This document shows, piece by piece, positions 34,320-43,288 of a stretch of 64,000 nucleotides of DNA. Numbering within the stretch: the stretch's first letter is position 1; each line of letters opens with the position of its first letter. Made by a program: the position numbers and the translations under genes. Under the pieces are notes generated by a model. It was given only the letters and a program-made list of their open reading frames with translations, did no database searches and was not told the DNA's origin. This DNA is from Actinoplanes sandaracinus. GTDB lineage: Bacteria; Actinomycetota; Actinomycetes; Mycobacteriales; Micromonosporaceae. The stretch covers positions 94,445 to 158,444 of the forward strand of contig NZ_JASCTH010000027.1 of NCBI RefSeq assembly GCF_030009775.1, in the 5' to 3' direction.

Positions 34320-34807
34320 TGTGGGACGCCATCACCGAGGCAATGGCCGGGCTGTATCCGCGGGCGCAGCCGTGGCATGTGACGTATCCGGCGGAGGGGT
34401 TCGATCTGCGGGCGGCGTCGGCGTATCCGGCGGACGGGCATTGGCATTTCGTGACGTACGGGCTCGGCGAGCGCTGGGGTTTCGAGTTGACGTTCCGGGT
34501 GGTGCGCGGTGCTGGTGAGCAGCCGCCGCAGTGGCCGTTTCTGATGCTGAACCGGGTGGCGGGCTATGCGAACGCGGCGGCCGAGCCGTTCGAGGAGGGT
34601 CAGTGGCTGGACCTGGGTGGCCCGGTGACCGGGTTTCCGGGCACTGACGGCCCGGCGACCGGGTTGACGGTGGTGATCCTGGCCGCGGACCCGCAGTTGG
34701 GGGACCGGTTCCTGCAGTTGGTCGGGGTGACCGCGGCGGAGGCTAACGGCGAGGTGGAGATCGACGATGATCATCCGCTGTTGGTGACCGATCCGGGGCG
34801 GGCCTGA
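34316..34807 (+). CDS. Suppressor-of-fused (SUFU) domain protein
   Basis: A 163-residue protein almost entirely made of a SUFU domain (WDAITEAMAGLYP, HWHFVTYGLGERWGFELTFR, PPQWPFLMLNRVAGY, LTVVILAADPQLG). In bacteria this domain is common in immunity proteins of polymorphic toxin systems. The ATG at 34316 overlaps the mycosin stop (ATGA); an ATG three bases on is the alternative. The coupling with a secretion-linked protease is notable. No toxin gene is seen next to it. Confidence 0.85.
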   Translation: MMWDAITEAMAGLYPRAQPWHVTYPAEGFDLRAASAYPADGHWHFVTYGLGERWGFELTFRVVRGAGEQPPQWPFLMLNRVAGYANAAAEPFEEGQWLDLGGPVTGFPGTDGPATGLTVVILAADPQLGDRFLQLVGVTAAEANGEVEIDDDHPLLVTDPGRA

Positions 34808-35117
34808 GCCAGCGGACCGACCGCCATGCGGTGACCGTCCACGTCGGGTCCGGGCCGGCCAGGTCGGTTTCCAGGCAGTCGCCGTCGATGAAGTGGTAGC
34901 CGAGCAGGCGGCCGGGGTAGAACCATGCGGCGCGTACGCCGACGCCGCCGCGCCCGCTTTCGGATGTCCGGCCGGTGGCGCCGGGTGGGACCTCGCCGGC
35001 GAGGGTGGTGAGGATGCTGTCGGCGGTGGCGCAGCGCCAGGTGAGCCGGCTGGTGGTCAGGGTGCCGTCGCCGGGTGGCAGGTCGATCGACCAGCCGTCA
35101 CCCAGGTCCGTGCGCAT
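34743..35117 (-). CDS. Conserved small protein, unknown function
   Basis: A 124-residue protein (MRTDLGDGWSIDLPPGDGTL; VRAAWFYPGRLLGYHFIDGD; TWTVTAWRSVRWLRPA). The pattern of alternating beta-strands suggests a small beta-rich domain. Its 3' end overlaps the convergent SUFU gene by 65 bp, which is unusual and may mean that the last ~20 codons are an extension after loss of the native stop. The family is not recognised. Confidence 0.55.
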   Translation of the reverse strand: MRTDLGDGWSIDLPPGDGTLTTSRLTWRCATADSILTTLAGEVPPGATGRTSESGRGGVGVRAAWFYPGRLLGYHFIDGDCLETDLAGPDPTWTVTAWRSVRWLRPAPDRSPTADDHRRSPPRR

Positions 35118-35197
35118 GGCCGTACCCTAGCCGCCGTTGCGGGGAAGGCGGAGCCTGCCGGCCGGAACCCACCGGCAGAATCCGCGGGGTCAGCGCG

Positions 35198-36412
35198 TCA
35201 CCGGACGAAGCGGATCTCGGGGTGGCGTGGGTGGGGGCCGCGCAGCAGCCGGCTGTCGCCGTGGCGCAGGTGCTGGTCGAAGAAGGCGCGCAGGTAGGTG
35301 CGCTGGAGGGTGACGGCGCGGGACGGGTCGAGGGTGCCGAGCATCTCGGCCAGTTGCTCGGGGGTGAGGCCGAGGGCTTCGGCGGCCTGCGGGTAGAGCA
35401 CTTCGCCGTCGTTGAACGACGCGTGGGTCGAGCCGGCCAGGGTGAGCTGGCGTTTCCAGCCGCGGTGGCCGGTCCAGAACGTGTTCCAGGTCGGGTCGTC
35501 GGCGCCGGGTCCGCGGTCGCTGCTCAGCAGCAGGAACGGCCGGTCGCAGCCGGCGACGGCGGCGGCGCCGACGAGGGTGCCGTCGAGGTTGACGCCGGCT
35601 TTGAGGCGGCGGTCGTGGCGCATCGCGGCGGCGGCGGTGCTGCCGCCGAGGGAGTGGCCGAACATGCCGATGCGGTGCAGGTCGAAGGCGCCGCGCAGCC
35701 CGTGGGGCAGGCGCCGGCCGCCGGCGTCGGGGTTGCGGCCGGCGTCGAGGGCGGCGAGTTGGTCGAGGACGAAGCGGGTGTCGGCCTCGCGGACCGCGGC
35801 GGCCTGGGCGATCACGGTGTCGTCGAGGTCGGGCGGGATGGTGGAGACGGCGATGCGGCCGTCGGGGAATTCGACTTCGCTGGCGTCGTGGGTGTGGTCG
35901 ATGGTGACGACGATGTAGCCGTGGCCGGCCAGTTCCTCGACGAGGGCGGTGCTGGTGCCGCGGTCGCCGCCGAGGCCGGGTGAGTAGAGCACGACGGGGT
36001 GGCCGCCGGCTTTCCGGTCCAGCGGGGGGCTCTGCCGGGCGTGGGTGAGGGTGGCGCGTACCCGGTCGGCGGGCAGGCCGAACACTTCGGTGAAGTGGGG
36101 CACGGCGCCGGGTGACAGCCATGGCGCCGCCGGGTGGCCGTGGGTGTGCCGGGCCGGGTACCAGATCTGGATCATGATTTCGCGGGCCGGGTGGGCCGGC
36201 ACCCATGGGTCGGTGCGGGTGGTGTCGACCAGGTGCAGCGCGACGGTGCCGAGGCGGGCGGGGCCGGTCGGTGCGGGCAGGACGTAGCCGGCGGTGCGGT
36301 GCCGGTGGCGGGCGGTGGCGGGGGAGGCGGTGGTCAGGCCGAGGCCGGAGGCCAGGACGGCGGCTGTCAGCAGTGACCGGCGGCGGACGGCGATCGGGGT
36401 GTGTGCGGGCAT
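35198..36412 (-). CDS. Exported alpha/beta hydrolase (PAF-acetylhydrolase/dienelactone-hydrolase-like)
   Basis: A 404-residue protein starting at ATG 36412 after GGAAGGAA. The N-terminus has a Tat-like signal (RRRSLLTAAVLASGLGLTTA). The core shows YSPGLGGDR (oxyanion region), FGHSLGGSTA (nucleophilic Ser), ADTRFVLDQL and STHASFND (catalytic His). This matches secreted PAF-AH/cutinase-like hydrolases; the substrate may be an ester or lipid. It lies 35 bp downstream of the MMPL gene on the same strand and is likely co-transcribed with it. Confidence 0.87.
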   Translation of the reverse strand: MPAHTPIAVRRRSLLTAAVLASGLGLTTASPATARHRHRTAGYVLPAPTGPARLGTVALHLVDTTRTDPWVPAHPAREIMIQIWYPARHTHGHPAAPWLSPGAVPHFTEVFGLPADRVRATLTHARQSPPLDRKAGGHPVVLYSPGLGGDRGTSTALVEELAGHGYIVVTIDHTHDASEVEFPDGRIAVSTIPPDLDDTVIAQAAAVREADTRFVLDQLAALDAGRNPDAGGRRLPHGLRGAFDLHRIGMFGHSLGGSTAAAAMRHDRRLKAGVNLDGTLVGAAAVAGCDRPFLLLSSDRGPGADDPTWNTFWTGHRGWKRQLTLAGSTHASFNDGEVLYPQAAEALGLTPEQLAEMLGTLDPSRAVTLQRTYLRAFFDQHLRHGDSRLLRGPHPRHPEIRFVR

Positions 36413-36447
36413 GGCGGGGGTTCCTTCCGGTGCGGTGGCGGTGCGGG

Positions 36448-38653
36448 TCAGGCGGCCGAAGCCGGCTGGGGCTGAGGTTGGGGCTGGGCGGGGGTGGCTG
36501 GTGACGTGTCGCGGCGGCGCAGGAACGCCGGGGTCCACCAGTTCGCGTCGCCGAGCAGGATCATCAGGCTGGGCAGGACGACGGCGCGGATGAGGGTGGC
36601 GTCGATGAGGATCGCGGCGGCGAGGCCGACGCCGAGCTGTTTCATGTCGACGGTGCTGAGGGTGGCGAAGATGGCGAAGACGGCGACCATGACGGCGGCG
36701 GCGCTGGTGACGACGCCGGCGGAGCCGGTGATGCCGTCGGCGACGGCCTGCCGGGTGGGTACGCCGCGCAGGACGGACTCGCGGATGCGGCTGACGACGA
36801 ACACGTGGTAGTCCATCGACAGGCCGAACAGGATGACGAACAGCAGCAGCGGCAGCCAGGCCACGACGGCGTGGGTGGAGCGGAAGCCGAGCAGGTTCTG
36901 CGCCCACGGGTTGTCGTACTGGAAGACCCAGACGAGCAGGCCGTACGCCGATCCGGCGGACAGCAGGTTCAGCAGGATCGCCTTGACCGCGATGATGATC
37001 GCGCGGAATGTCACGACCATCACGGCGAACGTCAGCAGGAGCACGAACCCGATCACCAGGGGCAGCCGCTGGTCGAGGTGGCGGGTGTAGTCGATGTCGG
37101 CGGCGACGGCGCCGCCCACGGCGTACCGCGCGCCGGGCACGGTGCCGACGGTCGTCGGCAGCAGCTGGGTGCGGAGTCTGTCGAGGGAACGCCGGGCGTC
37201 GTCGCTGTCGCGGGCGTACGGGGTGGCGACGGTGAGGGTGGTGACGGTGGCGTCGGCGGAGATCTGCGGGGCGGTCAGGCCGTCCTGGGAGAACAGCGCG
37301 TCGGTGCGGGTGCGGGAGACGAGGTCGTCGAGGGCCCGGGCGACCGCCGGCGCGGCGCCGGCGGGGGCGGTGACCGCGACCAGGTGGCTGGTTCCGGTGC
37401 TGGGGTAGGCCGCGGTGAGCCGGTCGAAGGCCTGCATGACCGGGGCGGTGCGGGGCAGTTCGGCGTCGTTGGGGCTGCTCAGTCTCATGGTGAGCGCGGG
37501 CGCGGCGAGGGCGAGCAGGGCGGCCAGCGACACGAGCAGGGCCACCGCGGGGCGTTTGAGGACCGGGCGCAGCACGGCCGGCCAGAAGCGGGGGGGCGCC
37601 GGTGCGGGAGGCGAGCCGCCACAGCAGCGGCACGCGGGGCCGGTCGACCCAGGGGCCGAGTGTGGCGAGGATCGCGGGCAGGACCGTCAGCGAGCCGATG
37701 ACCGCGATGGCGACGACCAGGATCGCGCCGACGGCCAGGGAGGAGAACAGCGGGTCGCCGGCGAGGAACAGCCCGGCCATCGACACGGTCACCGCGATGC
37801 CGGACACGACCACGGCGTGCCCGGAGGTGGCCGCGGCGATCTCGACGGCGTCGACGGGCCCGCGGCCGCGGGCTCGTTCTTCCCGTTCGCGGCGCAGGTA
37901 GAACAGGGAGTAGTCGACGCCGACGGCCAGTCCCAGCAGCAGGATGACGCTGTTGACCAGGCCGTTGGCGGGCACCAGGTGGGAGACCACGCCGGTCAGG
38001 CCGATCGCCGCGGCGACCGCGGACAGGGCCAGCAGCACCGGCACCCCGGCGGCGATCAGCGCGCCGAAGGTGACCAGCAGGATCGCGAGCGTCACCGGGA
38101 TGCTGAACAGTTCGGCGCGCACGAAGTCGGCGCGCAGGATCTCGTTGACCGCCTTGTCCATCGAGTTGGCGCCGACCTGTTCGATCCGCAGCGACGGGTA
38201 GTCGCGCTGCACGGCCGTGGTCGCGTCGAGCAGCGGCCCGAGGCGCTCCGAGGCGGTCAGCGGGTCGCCGTCGAGGGTGACGCGGACCAGCAGCGCGCCG
38301 CCGCCGGGCGCCGGGACCGGGCCGTCGGCGGCACCGACCTGCGGCAGCGCGGTCATCGCGGTCATCACCGCGTCGGCCGCCCGCGCGGCGGCCGCCTGGT
38401 CCAGCGGGCCGGACCGGGCGGTGATGAGGACGTCCTCGGTGACGGCCGGGGCGGCGAAGCGGCCCGACCGGGTGATCGCCTCGGCCTGGCTGGACTCGCC
38501 GAGGTTCGGGGCGGTGTCGGCGGCTTCCCGGGTGCCGGTGACCGCTCCGGCGGTGAAGCACACCACCACGAACAGCACCCACAGCAGCATCGCGCGCCAC
38601 GGGTGCAGGGCGCTCCATCGCGCTACCCGTACCGTCAGAGGGCTTTTCGGCAT
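36448..38653 (-). pseudogene. MMPL/RND-family transporter, frameshifted in a G7 run
   Basis: ATG 38653 (after GAAGGAAACC) opens an MMPL transporter: first helix SALHPWRAMLLWVLFVVVCF, large periplasmic loop, then helices with GVDYSLFYLRREREER. At 37590-37596 a run of seven G (C on the coding strand) shifts the frame; with six it would continue GAPRFWPAVLRPVLKRPAVA and on to the stop at 36448, giving 734 residues with the second MMPL half (GLSMDYHVFVVSRIRE). Either the gene is inactive, or the run varies or is a sequencing error. It probably exports a lipid or hydrophobic metabolite. Confidence 0.82.
37590..37596. other. Homopolymer site of the MMPL frameshift
   Basis: Seven consecutive G on the plus strand. 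Removing one base restores one continuous 734-codon MMPL reading frame. Both halves separately have strong G/C third positions and conserved motifs, so the switch point is well defined. Confidence 0.8.
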
Positions 38654-38817
38654 TTTCGGTTTCCTTCGATCGCGACCGCCGTGAACGGTGATCACGTTGC
38701 CGGGAGCCGGCGGCGTTGTCGGTGGGGCCGGCAGCCGGTTCGGGGTGGGGTTTTCCGCACCCTCTGCGGCGGGGCAGCCGCATGGCCGGCCGGCCGGAGG
38801 GTGTCTACGGTGATCAC

Positions 38818-40131
38818 GTGACCTCGACAGAAGCGGCGATACCCCGGCTGCGCGGCGGCGCGCTCATCACTGTGCTGCAAGGCCTGTGGTCGGCGCCGGG
38901 CCGGCGCGCCACCCTCCACACGCTGGCGGGGCTGCCGGCCGGTGTGGTGTCCTTCGCGTTCGCCGGTGGGCTGCCGGTCGGTCTCGGCTACAGCGCGGGC
39001 TGGAGCCTGCTCTACGCGCCCGGCAGTGCCTGGCCGGCGACCACCGGGTTCGTGGTGCTCACCGTGGCGGTGGTGCTGCTGCTGCCGTTGATCGTGCGGC
39101 CGTTGACCGCGATGCAGCGCCTGCGGTCGCGGGCGCTGCTCGGCGTCGACATCCCCCCGCCGCCACGGCGCGGCGGCGGGCGGCTGATCGGCGCGTGGGC
39201 CGCGGCCGGCATGTGGCGGCAGCTGGCCTACCACGTGCTGGCGCTGTTCACCGGGGTGCTCGGCGCTGTGGTGACGGCGGCGTGCTGGCTGGTCGGGGTC
39301 GCGATGGCGGTGGTCCTGCCGCTGGAGTTGGCGGGCGGGTGGGACACCGGGTGGTCGCTGCCGGCGACCCTGGCGCTGGCCGTGGTCGGGCCGGCGGTGC
39401 TGCTCGCGGCGCCGTGGGTGGCCCGGGGTGTGGCGCGCGCCGACACGGCCGCGGCCCGGGCGCTGCTCGGCCCGAGCCGCAGCGAGCAACTGTCGGTGCA
39501 GGTGGCGTCGCTGTCGCGGAGCCGGGCCGACATCGTCGCCGCCACCGACGCCGAGCGCCGCCGGATCGAACGCGACCTGCACGACGGCGCCCAGCAGCGG
39601 CTGGTGTCGCTGGCGATGAACCTGGGCATGGCCCGCGCCAACCTCACCGACACGCCCGAACCCGCCCGGCGGGCCATCGAGGCCGCCCACGACGAGGCCA
39701 CCCAGGCGCTCGCCGAGTTACGCGAGTTCGTCCGCGGCCTGCACCCGGCCGTCCTCAACGACCGGGGCCTGGACGCGGCCCTGTCCGGGATCGCCGCCCG
39801 CGCGCCGCTGCCGGTGCGGCTGAGCGTCACCATGACGGCCCGGTGCTCGCCGGTGGTCGAGGCGATCGCCTACTTCGTGGTGTCCGAGGCGCTCACCAAC
39901 GTCGCCAAACACGCCCACGCCGGGCACGCCGAGGTCACTGTCGACCGGGTCGGCGACCGGCTGCGGATCGCCGTCACCGATGACGGCCGCGGCGGCGCCA
40001 CGGCCGACGGTGACGGCAGCGGGCTGCGCGGGCTGGCCCAGCGCGCCGCCTCCGTCGACGGCACGTTCACCCTGCACAGCCCGGCCGGCGGGCCGACGAC
40101 GATCACCGTGGAGCTGCCGTGCGCATCGTGA
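38818..40131 (+). CDS. Sensor histidine kinase (NarL-type, HisKA_3)
   Basis: A 437-residue protein. About four membrane segments fill residues ~25-210 (an actinobacterial sensor domain), followed by the HisKA_3 motif ERRRIERDLHDGAQQRLVSL with the phosphorylated His in RDLHDG, and the ATPase part (VSEALTNVAKHAHAGHAEVT, TDDGRGG, GSGLRGLAQR). GTG 38818 is chosen. It overlaps the response regulator by 13 bp. It is divergent from the MMPL-hydrolase unit, which it probably controls in response to membrane stress, by analogy with similar neighbourhoods. Confidence 0.9.
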   Translation: MTSTEAAIPRLRGGALITVLQGLWSAPGRRATLHTLAGLPAGVVSFAFAGGLPVGLGYSAGWSLLYAPGSAWPATTGFVVLTVAVVLLLPLIVRPLTAMQRLRSRALLGVDIPPPPRRGGGRLIGAWAAAGMWRQLAYHVLALFTGVLGAVVTAACWLVGVAMAVVLPLELAGGWDTGWSLPATLALAVVGPAVLLAAPWVARGVARADTAAARALLGPSRSEQLSVQVASLSRSRADIVAATDAERRRIERDLHDGAQQRLVSLAMNLGMARANLTDTPEPARRAIEAAHDEATQALAELREFVRGLHPAVLNDRGLDAALSGIAARAPLPVRLSVTMTARCSPVVEAIAYFVVSEALTNVAKHAHAGHAEVTVDRVGDRLRIAVTDDGRGGATADGDGSGLRGLAQRAASVDGTFTLHSPAGGPTTITVELPCAS

Positions 40132-40760
40132 TCGGCGAAGACTCGGTGCTGTTGCGCGCGGGCCTGGCCAAACTGCTCGCCGACGGCGGTTTCGACGTCG
40201 TCGCCGCGGTGCCCGACGCCGAGCAGCTGCTGCGCGCGGTCGCCGAGCACCGCCCCGACCTGGCGCTCATCGACGTGCGGATGCCGCCCACCCACACCGA
40301 CGAGGGCATCCGCGCCGCGCTCGTGATCCGCCACCAGTACCCGCAGGTCGCCGTCCTGGTGCTGTCGCAGTATGTCGAGGAGCGGTACGCCACCGATCTG
40401 CTGTCGGTGCAGACCAGCGGCGTCGGCTACCTGCTCAAGGACCGGGTCGCGCACGTGTCGGAGTTCCTCGACGCCCTGCGCCGGGTCGCCGCCGGCGGGA
40501 CCGCCCTGGACCCGGAGGTCGTCGCGCAGTTGCTGGTCCGCCGCCGCGACGATCCGATCGACCGTCTCACTCCCCGCGAGACGCAGGTGCTGCGGCTGAT
40601 GGCCGAGGGCCGCTCCAACACCGGCATCGTCGACGCGCTGCGCGTCAGCCACAGCGCGGTCGAGAAATACGTGAGCAGCATCCTCGCCAAACTCGACCTG
40701 CCGCACACCGACACCGACCATCGCCGGGTCCTGGCGGTCCTGAAATTCCTGCGCACCTGA
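40119..40760 (+). CDS. NarL/LuxR-type response regulator, partner of the kinase
   Basis: A 213-residue response regulator. Receiver: acidic pair GEDS, phosphorylated Asp in LALIDVRMPP, Lys in YLLKDRV. C-terminal LuxR HTH: LTPRETQVLRLMAEGRSNTG then LRVSHSAVEKYVSSILAKL. GTG 40119 overlaps the kinase's 3' end, so the pair is translationally coupled. Confidence 0.93.
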   Translation: MRIVIGEDSVLLRAGLAKLLADGGFDVVAAVPDAEQLLRAVAEHRPDLALIDVRMPPTHTDEGIRAALVIRHQYPQVAVLVLSQYVEERYATDLLSVQTSGVGYLLKDRVAHVSEFLDALRRVAAGGTALDPEVVAQLLVRRRDDPIDRLTPRETQVLRLMAEGRSNTGIVDALRVSHSAVEKYVSSILAKLDLPHTDTDHRRVLAVLKFLRT

Positions 40761-40779
40761 GCGAGGGCCGTTCCGGCCG

Positions 40780-41382
40780 CTATTTCTCGGCGCGGTGCAC
40801 GGCGTAGCCGCCGACACGGCGCAGGCGCCCGCCGGCGGTGCGGTCGGCGGCGGTGAACCCGGCGGTGGTGAACGTCCGCGGCGACAGGCCGTGCGAACGG
40901 CCGAGGTGGCCCTCGACGTCGAGCACGTGCAGCCGCCCGCCCGGCCGCAGCACCCGCAGCGCCTCCCGTAACGCCTGGTCACGGCCGGTTTCGTCGAGGT
41001 GGTGCATCATCAGCGACGACAGCACGTGATCGACGTGGTCGTCGGGCAGCGGCAGCCGGCCGGCGAACGCCTCCTCGAATCGGATCCCGCCGCCGGTTTT
41101 CGCCGCTTTGCGGCGGGCCCGGCGCAAAGCGGCCGGGTCCGGGTCGATGCCGACGGCGTCGACGCCGGGGGTGCGGCGGGCCAGCGCCGTGATCAGGTTC
41201 CCGGTGCCGCAGCCGATCTCCAGGACCCGCTGGCCGGCCCGGATGCCGGCGGAGTCGAGCAGGAGCCGGTGCAGGCGGCCGACGCCGGCCAGCCGCGACA
41301 GCGGGTCGTAGAGCGGCAGCAGCCAGTGCCGGCCGGCGCCGGGCAGATAGTCACCGGCCGGGGTGTGACGAAGTTTGGGCAT
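40780..41382 (-). CDS. Class I SAM-dependent methyltransferase
   Basis: A 200-residue protein with VLEIGCGTGNLITALARRTP (SAM motif I, ~53-72), GIDPDPAALRRARRKAA, and a histidine-rich motif IV region DHVLSSLMMHHLDE. The N-terminus (WLLPLYDPLSRLAGVGRLHR) is that of the UbiE/phospholipid-methyltransferase-like group. Substrate unknown. It is divergent from the AraC regulator with only 12 bp between start codons if the GTG start of that gene is right. Confidence 0.87.
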   Translation of the reverse strand: MPKLRHTPAGDYLPGAGRHWLLPLYDPLSRLAGVGRLHRLLLDSAGIRAGQRVLEIGCGTGNLITALARRTPGVDAVGIDPDPAALRRARRKAAKTGGGIRFEEAFAGRLPLPDDHVDHVLSSLMMHHLDETGRDQALREALRVLRPGGRLHVLDVEGHLGRSHGLSPRTFTTAGFTAADRTAGGRLRRVGGYAVHRAEK

Positions 41383-41394
41383 ACACTCAGCATT

Positions 41395-42285
41395 GTGCAG
41401 CGGTCGCGCGTGGCCAATGGCGATTCTTCGGGCGGGATGCGACGATCCTCGGTTGCTCTGGTGGAGTTCCCGCACCGGCCCGGCGTGCCGTCGGTGGGGG
41501 TGGGCCGGCTGCCGGGCCACCGGGTGCACGAGGGTCCGCACGCCCACGACTTCCTCGTGCTGTTCTACGCGCACCGCGCCGCCGGCGCCGCGGCCATCGA
41601 CGGTCGGACGTGGGCGGTGTCCGCTGGTGATCTGTTCGTGCTGGCGCCCGGGCAGGTGGTGTCGTTCGACGCCCCGCAGGTCGACGGCTGGGTGGTGTGG
41701 TTTCCGGCCGAGGTGGTGCGCTCCGGCGCCTGGGCGTCGTGGCGCTCGCATCCGCTGCTGTTCCCGTTCGCCCGCGGCGCCGACCGGGCCCAGCGGCTGC
41801 GGATCCCCGCCGCCGACCGGCCGGCGTGGCGGGCGCGGTTCGCCGCCCTCGACGCGGAGTTGACCGCCCGCCGCGACGGCTACCCCGAGGCCGCGCTCGC
41901 CCACTTGACGTTGCTGCTGGTGGCGGCGGCCCGGCTGTCGACCGACGTCGCCGACCAGCTGCGGTCGGCCGACGAGCCGCTGCTCGCCGCCGTCTTCGAC
42001 GTCATCGAGGCCCGTTTCACCGCGACGCTGGCGCTGGCCGACGTCGCCGCGGCGCTCGCGCTCACCCCCGGCCACCTCACCACCGTGGTACGCCGCAAGA
42101 CCGGCCGCACCGTCCAGCAGTGGATCACCCAGCGGCGGCTGCAGGAGGCCCGCCGCCTGCTGACCGACACCGATCTCGGCGTCGCGGTGATCGCCCGCCG
42201 CTGCGGATACCCCGACACGTCCTATTTCATCAAACGGTTCCGCGCCGAGCACACGCTCACTCCCGCCCAGTGGCGGGCCGCCTAG
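41395..42285 (+). CDS. AraC-family transcriptional regulator
   Basis: A ~296-residue protein with an N-terminal cupin-like sensor region (residues ~25-110; GHRVHEGPHAHDFLVLFYAH, SAGDLFVLAPGQVVSF) and a C-terminal AraC double HTH (LALADVAAALALTPGHLTTV, RLQEARRLLTDTDLGVAVIA, CGYPDTSYFIKRFRAEHTLT). GTG 41395 lies 7 nt after a TACACT -10-like hexamer, so it may be leaderless; ATG 41437 is the alternative. It probably controls the divergent methyltransferase. Confidence 0.87.
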   Translation: MQRSRVANGDSSGGMRRSSVALVEFPHRPGVPSVGVGRLPGHRVHEGPHAHDFLVLFYAHRAAGAAAIDGRTWAVSAGDLFVLAPGQVVSFDAPQVDGWVVWFPAEVVRSGAWASWRSHPLLFPFARGADRAQRLRIPAADRPAWRARFAALDAELTARRDGYPEAALAHLTLLLVAAARLSTDVADQLRSADEPLLAAVFDVIEARFTATLALADVAAALALTPGHLTTVVRRKTGRTVQQWITQRRLQEARRLLTDTDLGVAVIARRCGYPDTSYFIKRFRAEHTLTPAQWRAA

Positions 42286-42345
42286 CTGTACTGACCACGG
42301 AGGTTGGTGACGGCGGGCCCGCGAGCTGCCGATACCGTCCACCGG

Positions 42346-42981
42346 ATGGACGTCCTGAAGATGATCGCCGATGAACGCCGCCGCTTCGCCGACCTGGTCG
42401 ACTCCCTGACCGCCGACCAGTTGGCGACGCCCAGCCTGTGCGGCGCCTGGACCGTCAAGGAGGTGGCCGGGCACCTGGTGTCGGTGGTCGCCGGCTCCGA
42501 TGTGGTGGCCCTGAAACTGCTGGTGCTCAGCGGTTTCCGCCTCCACAAGGCCAATGCCCGCCTGGCCACCCTGACCGCGCGTCAGCCCGCCGCGCGGCTG
42601 GCCGCCCTGCTGCGGGAACACGCGGACAACCCGTTCCGGCCGCCGATCGTGGGGCACCCGGGCGCGTTGACCGACCTGCAGGTGCACGGCCAGGACATCC
42701 GCCGGCCGCTGGGCCTGCCGCACGAGCTGCGGCCCGACCGGCTGCGGGTGTCGCTGGACTTCTTGACCGGCGGCCGGGCGATCGGCTTCACCCCGAAGAG
42801 CCGGCCCGCCGGGCTGCGGTTCGAGACGACCGACCTGGCGTGGGCGCGGGGTGAGGGCCCGCTCGTGCGGGGAGCCGCGGAAGCCGTGATGCTCGCTCTC
42901 GCCGGCCGGCCCGCGGCCCTGGCGGACCTGGACGGCGACGGCGTCGCCATCCTGCGCGGCCGGCTCCGCGCAGCGGCCTGA
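42346..42981 (+). CDS. Maleylpyruvate-isomerase/mycothiol-dependent (DinB-like) protein
   Basis: A 211-residue protein of the mycothiol maleylpyruvate isomerase N-domain type (RRRFADLVDSLTADQLATPS, LCGAWTVKEVAGHLVSVV). The DinB-like four-helix fold usually binds a metal through three His; HLVS, VHGQDIRRPLG supply two. Such proteins use mycothiol in isomerase or detoxification reactions, but substrate is not clear. ATG 42346 is chosen. Confidence 0.82.
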   Translation: MDVLKMIADERRRFADLVDSLTADQLATPSLCGAWTVKEVAGHLVSVVAGSDVVALKLLVLSGFRLHKANARLATLTARQPAARLAALLREHADNPFRPPIVGHPGALTDLQVHGQDIRRPLGLPHELRPDRLRVSLDFLTGGRAIGFTPKSRPAGLRFETTDLAWARGEGPLVRGAAEAVMLALAGRPAALADLDGDGVAILRGRLRAAA

Positions 42982-43288
42982 CCCGGCCCCGGCGTCCGCC
43001 GTTCGGTCAGCACCCGGAGCCGTACGGCTGCCGGGAAAAGGCCTCGCGTGCCAATAGCAGACATTGATGCCCGCCTTATTTGGGGGTTAGGGTGACCCGA
43101 CTGGACATGTAAGAAAGACGGCGCGTCACACGATCACGGGGGATAAGCCGTACCAGGCAGACCTGCCGCTTCACCTGGCGGTTCACGCATTTCTCGGGCG
43201 GGCCGGCCGCATTTTGGACGGGACGGAAACCTCGGCGCGCTGTCGCGGATACGACTTCTGCTGAAGATTCGGCGAAAGGACCGGCGTC
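42982..43288. other. Non-coding gap upstream of the copper oxidase
   Basis: No gene seen. The stretch around 43050-43120 is AT-richer than its surroundings and probably contains the promoter of the secreted oxidase gene at 43289, but no clear -35/-10 pair was identified. Confidence 0.4.

Noticed and set aside
35198..38695. 1165-codon frame joining MMPL N-terminus and the hydrolase
   Set aside because: It is not a fusion. The middle third is a non-coding frame entered because of the G7 frameshift; the hydrolase at its end has its own start at 36412 with a ribosome-binding site.
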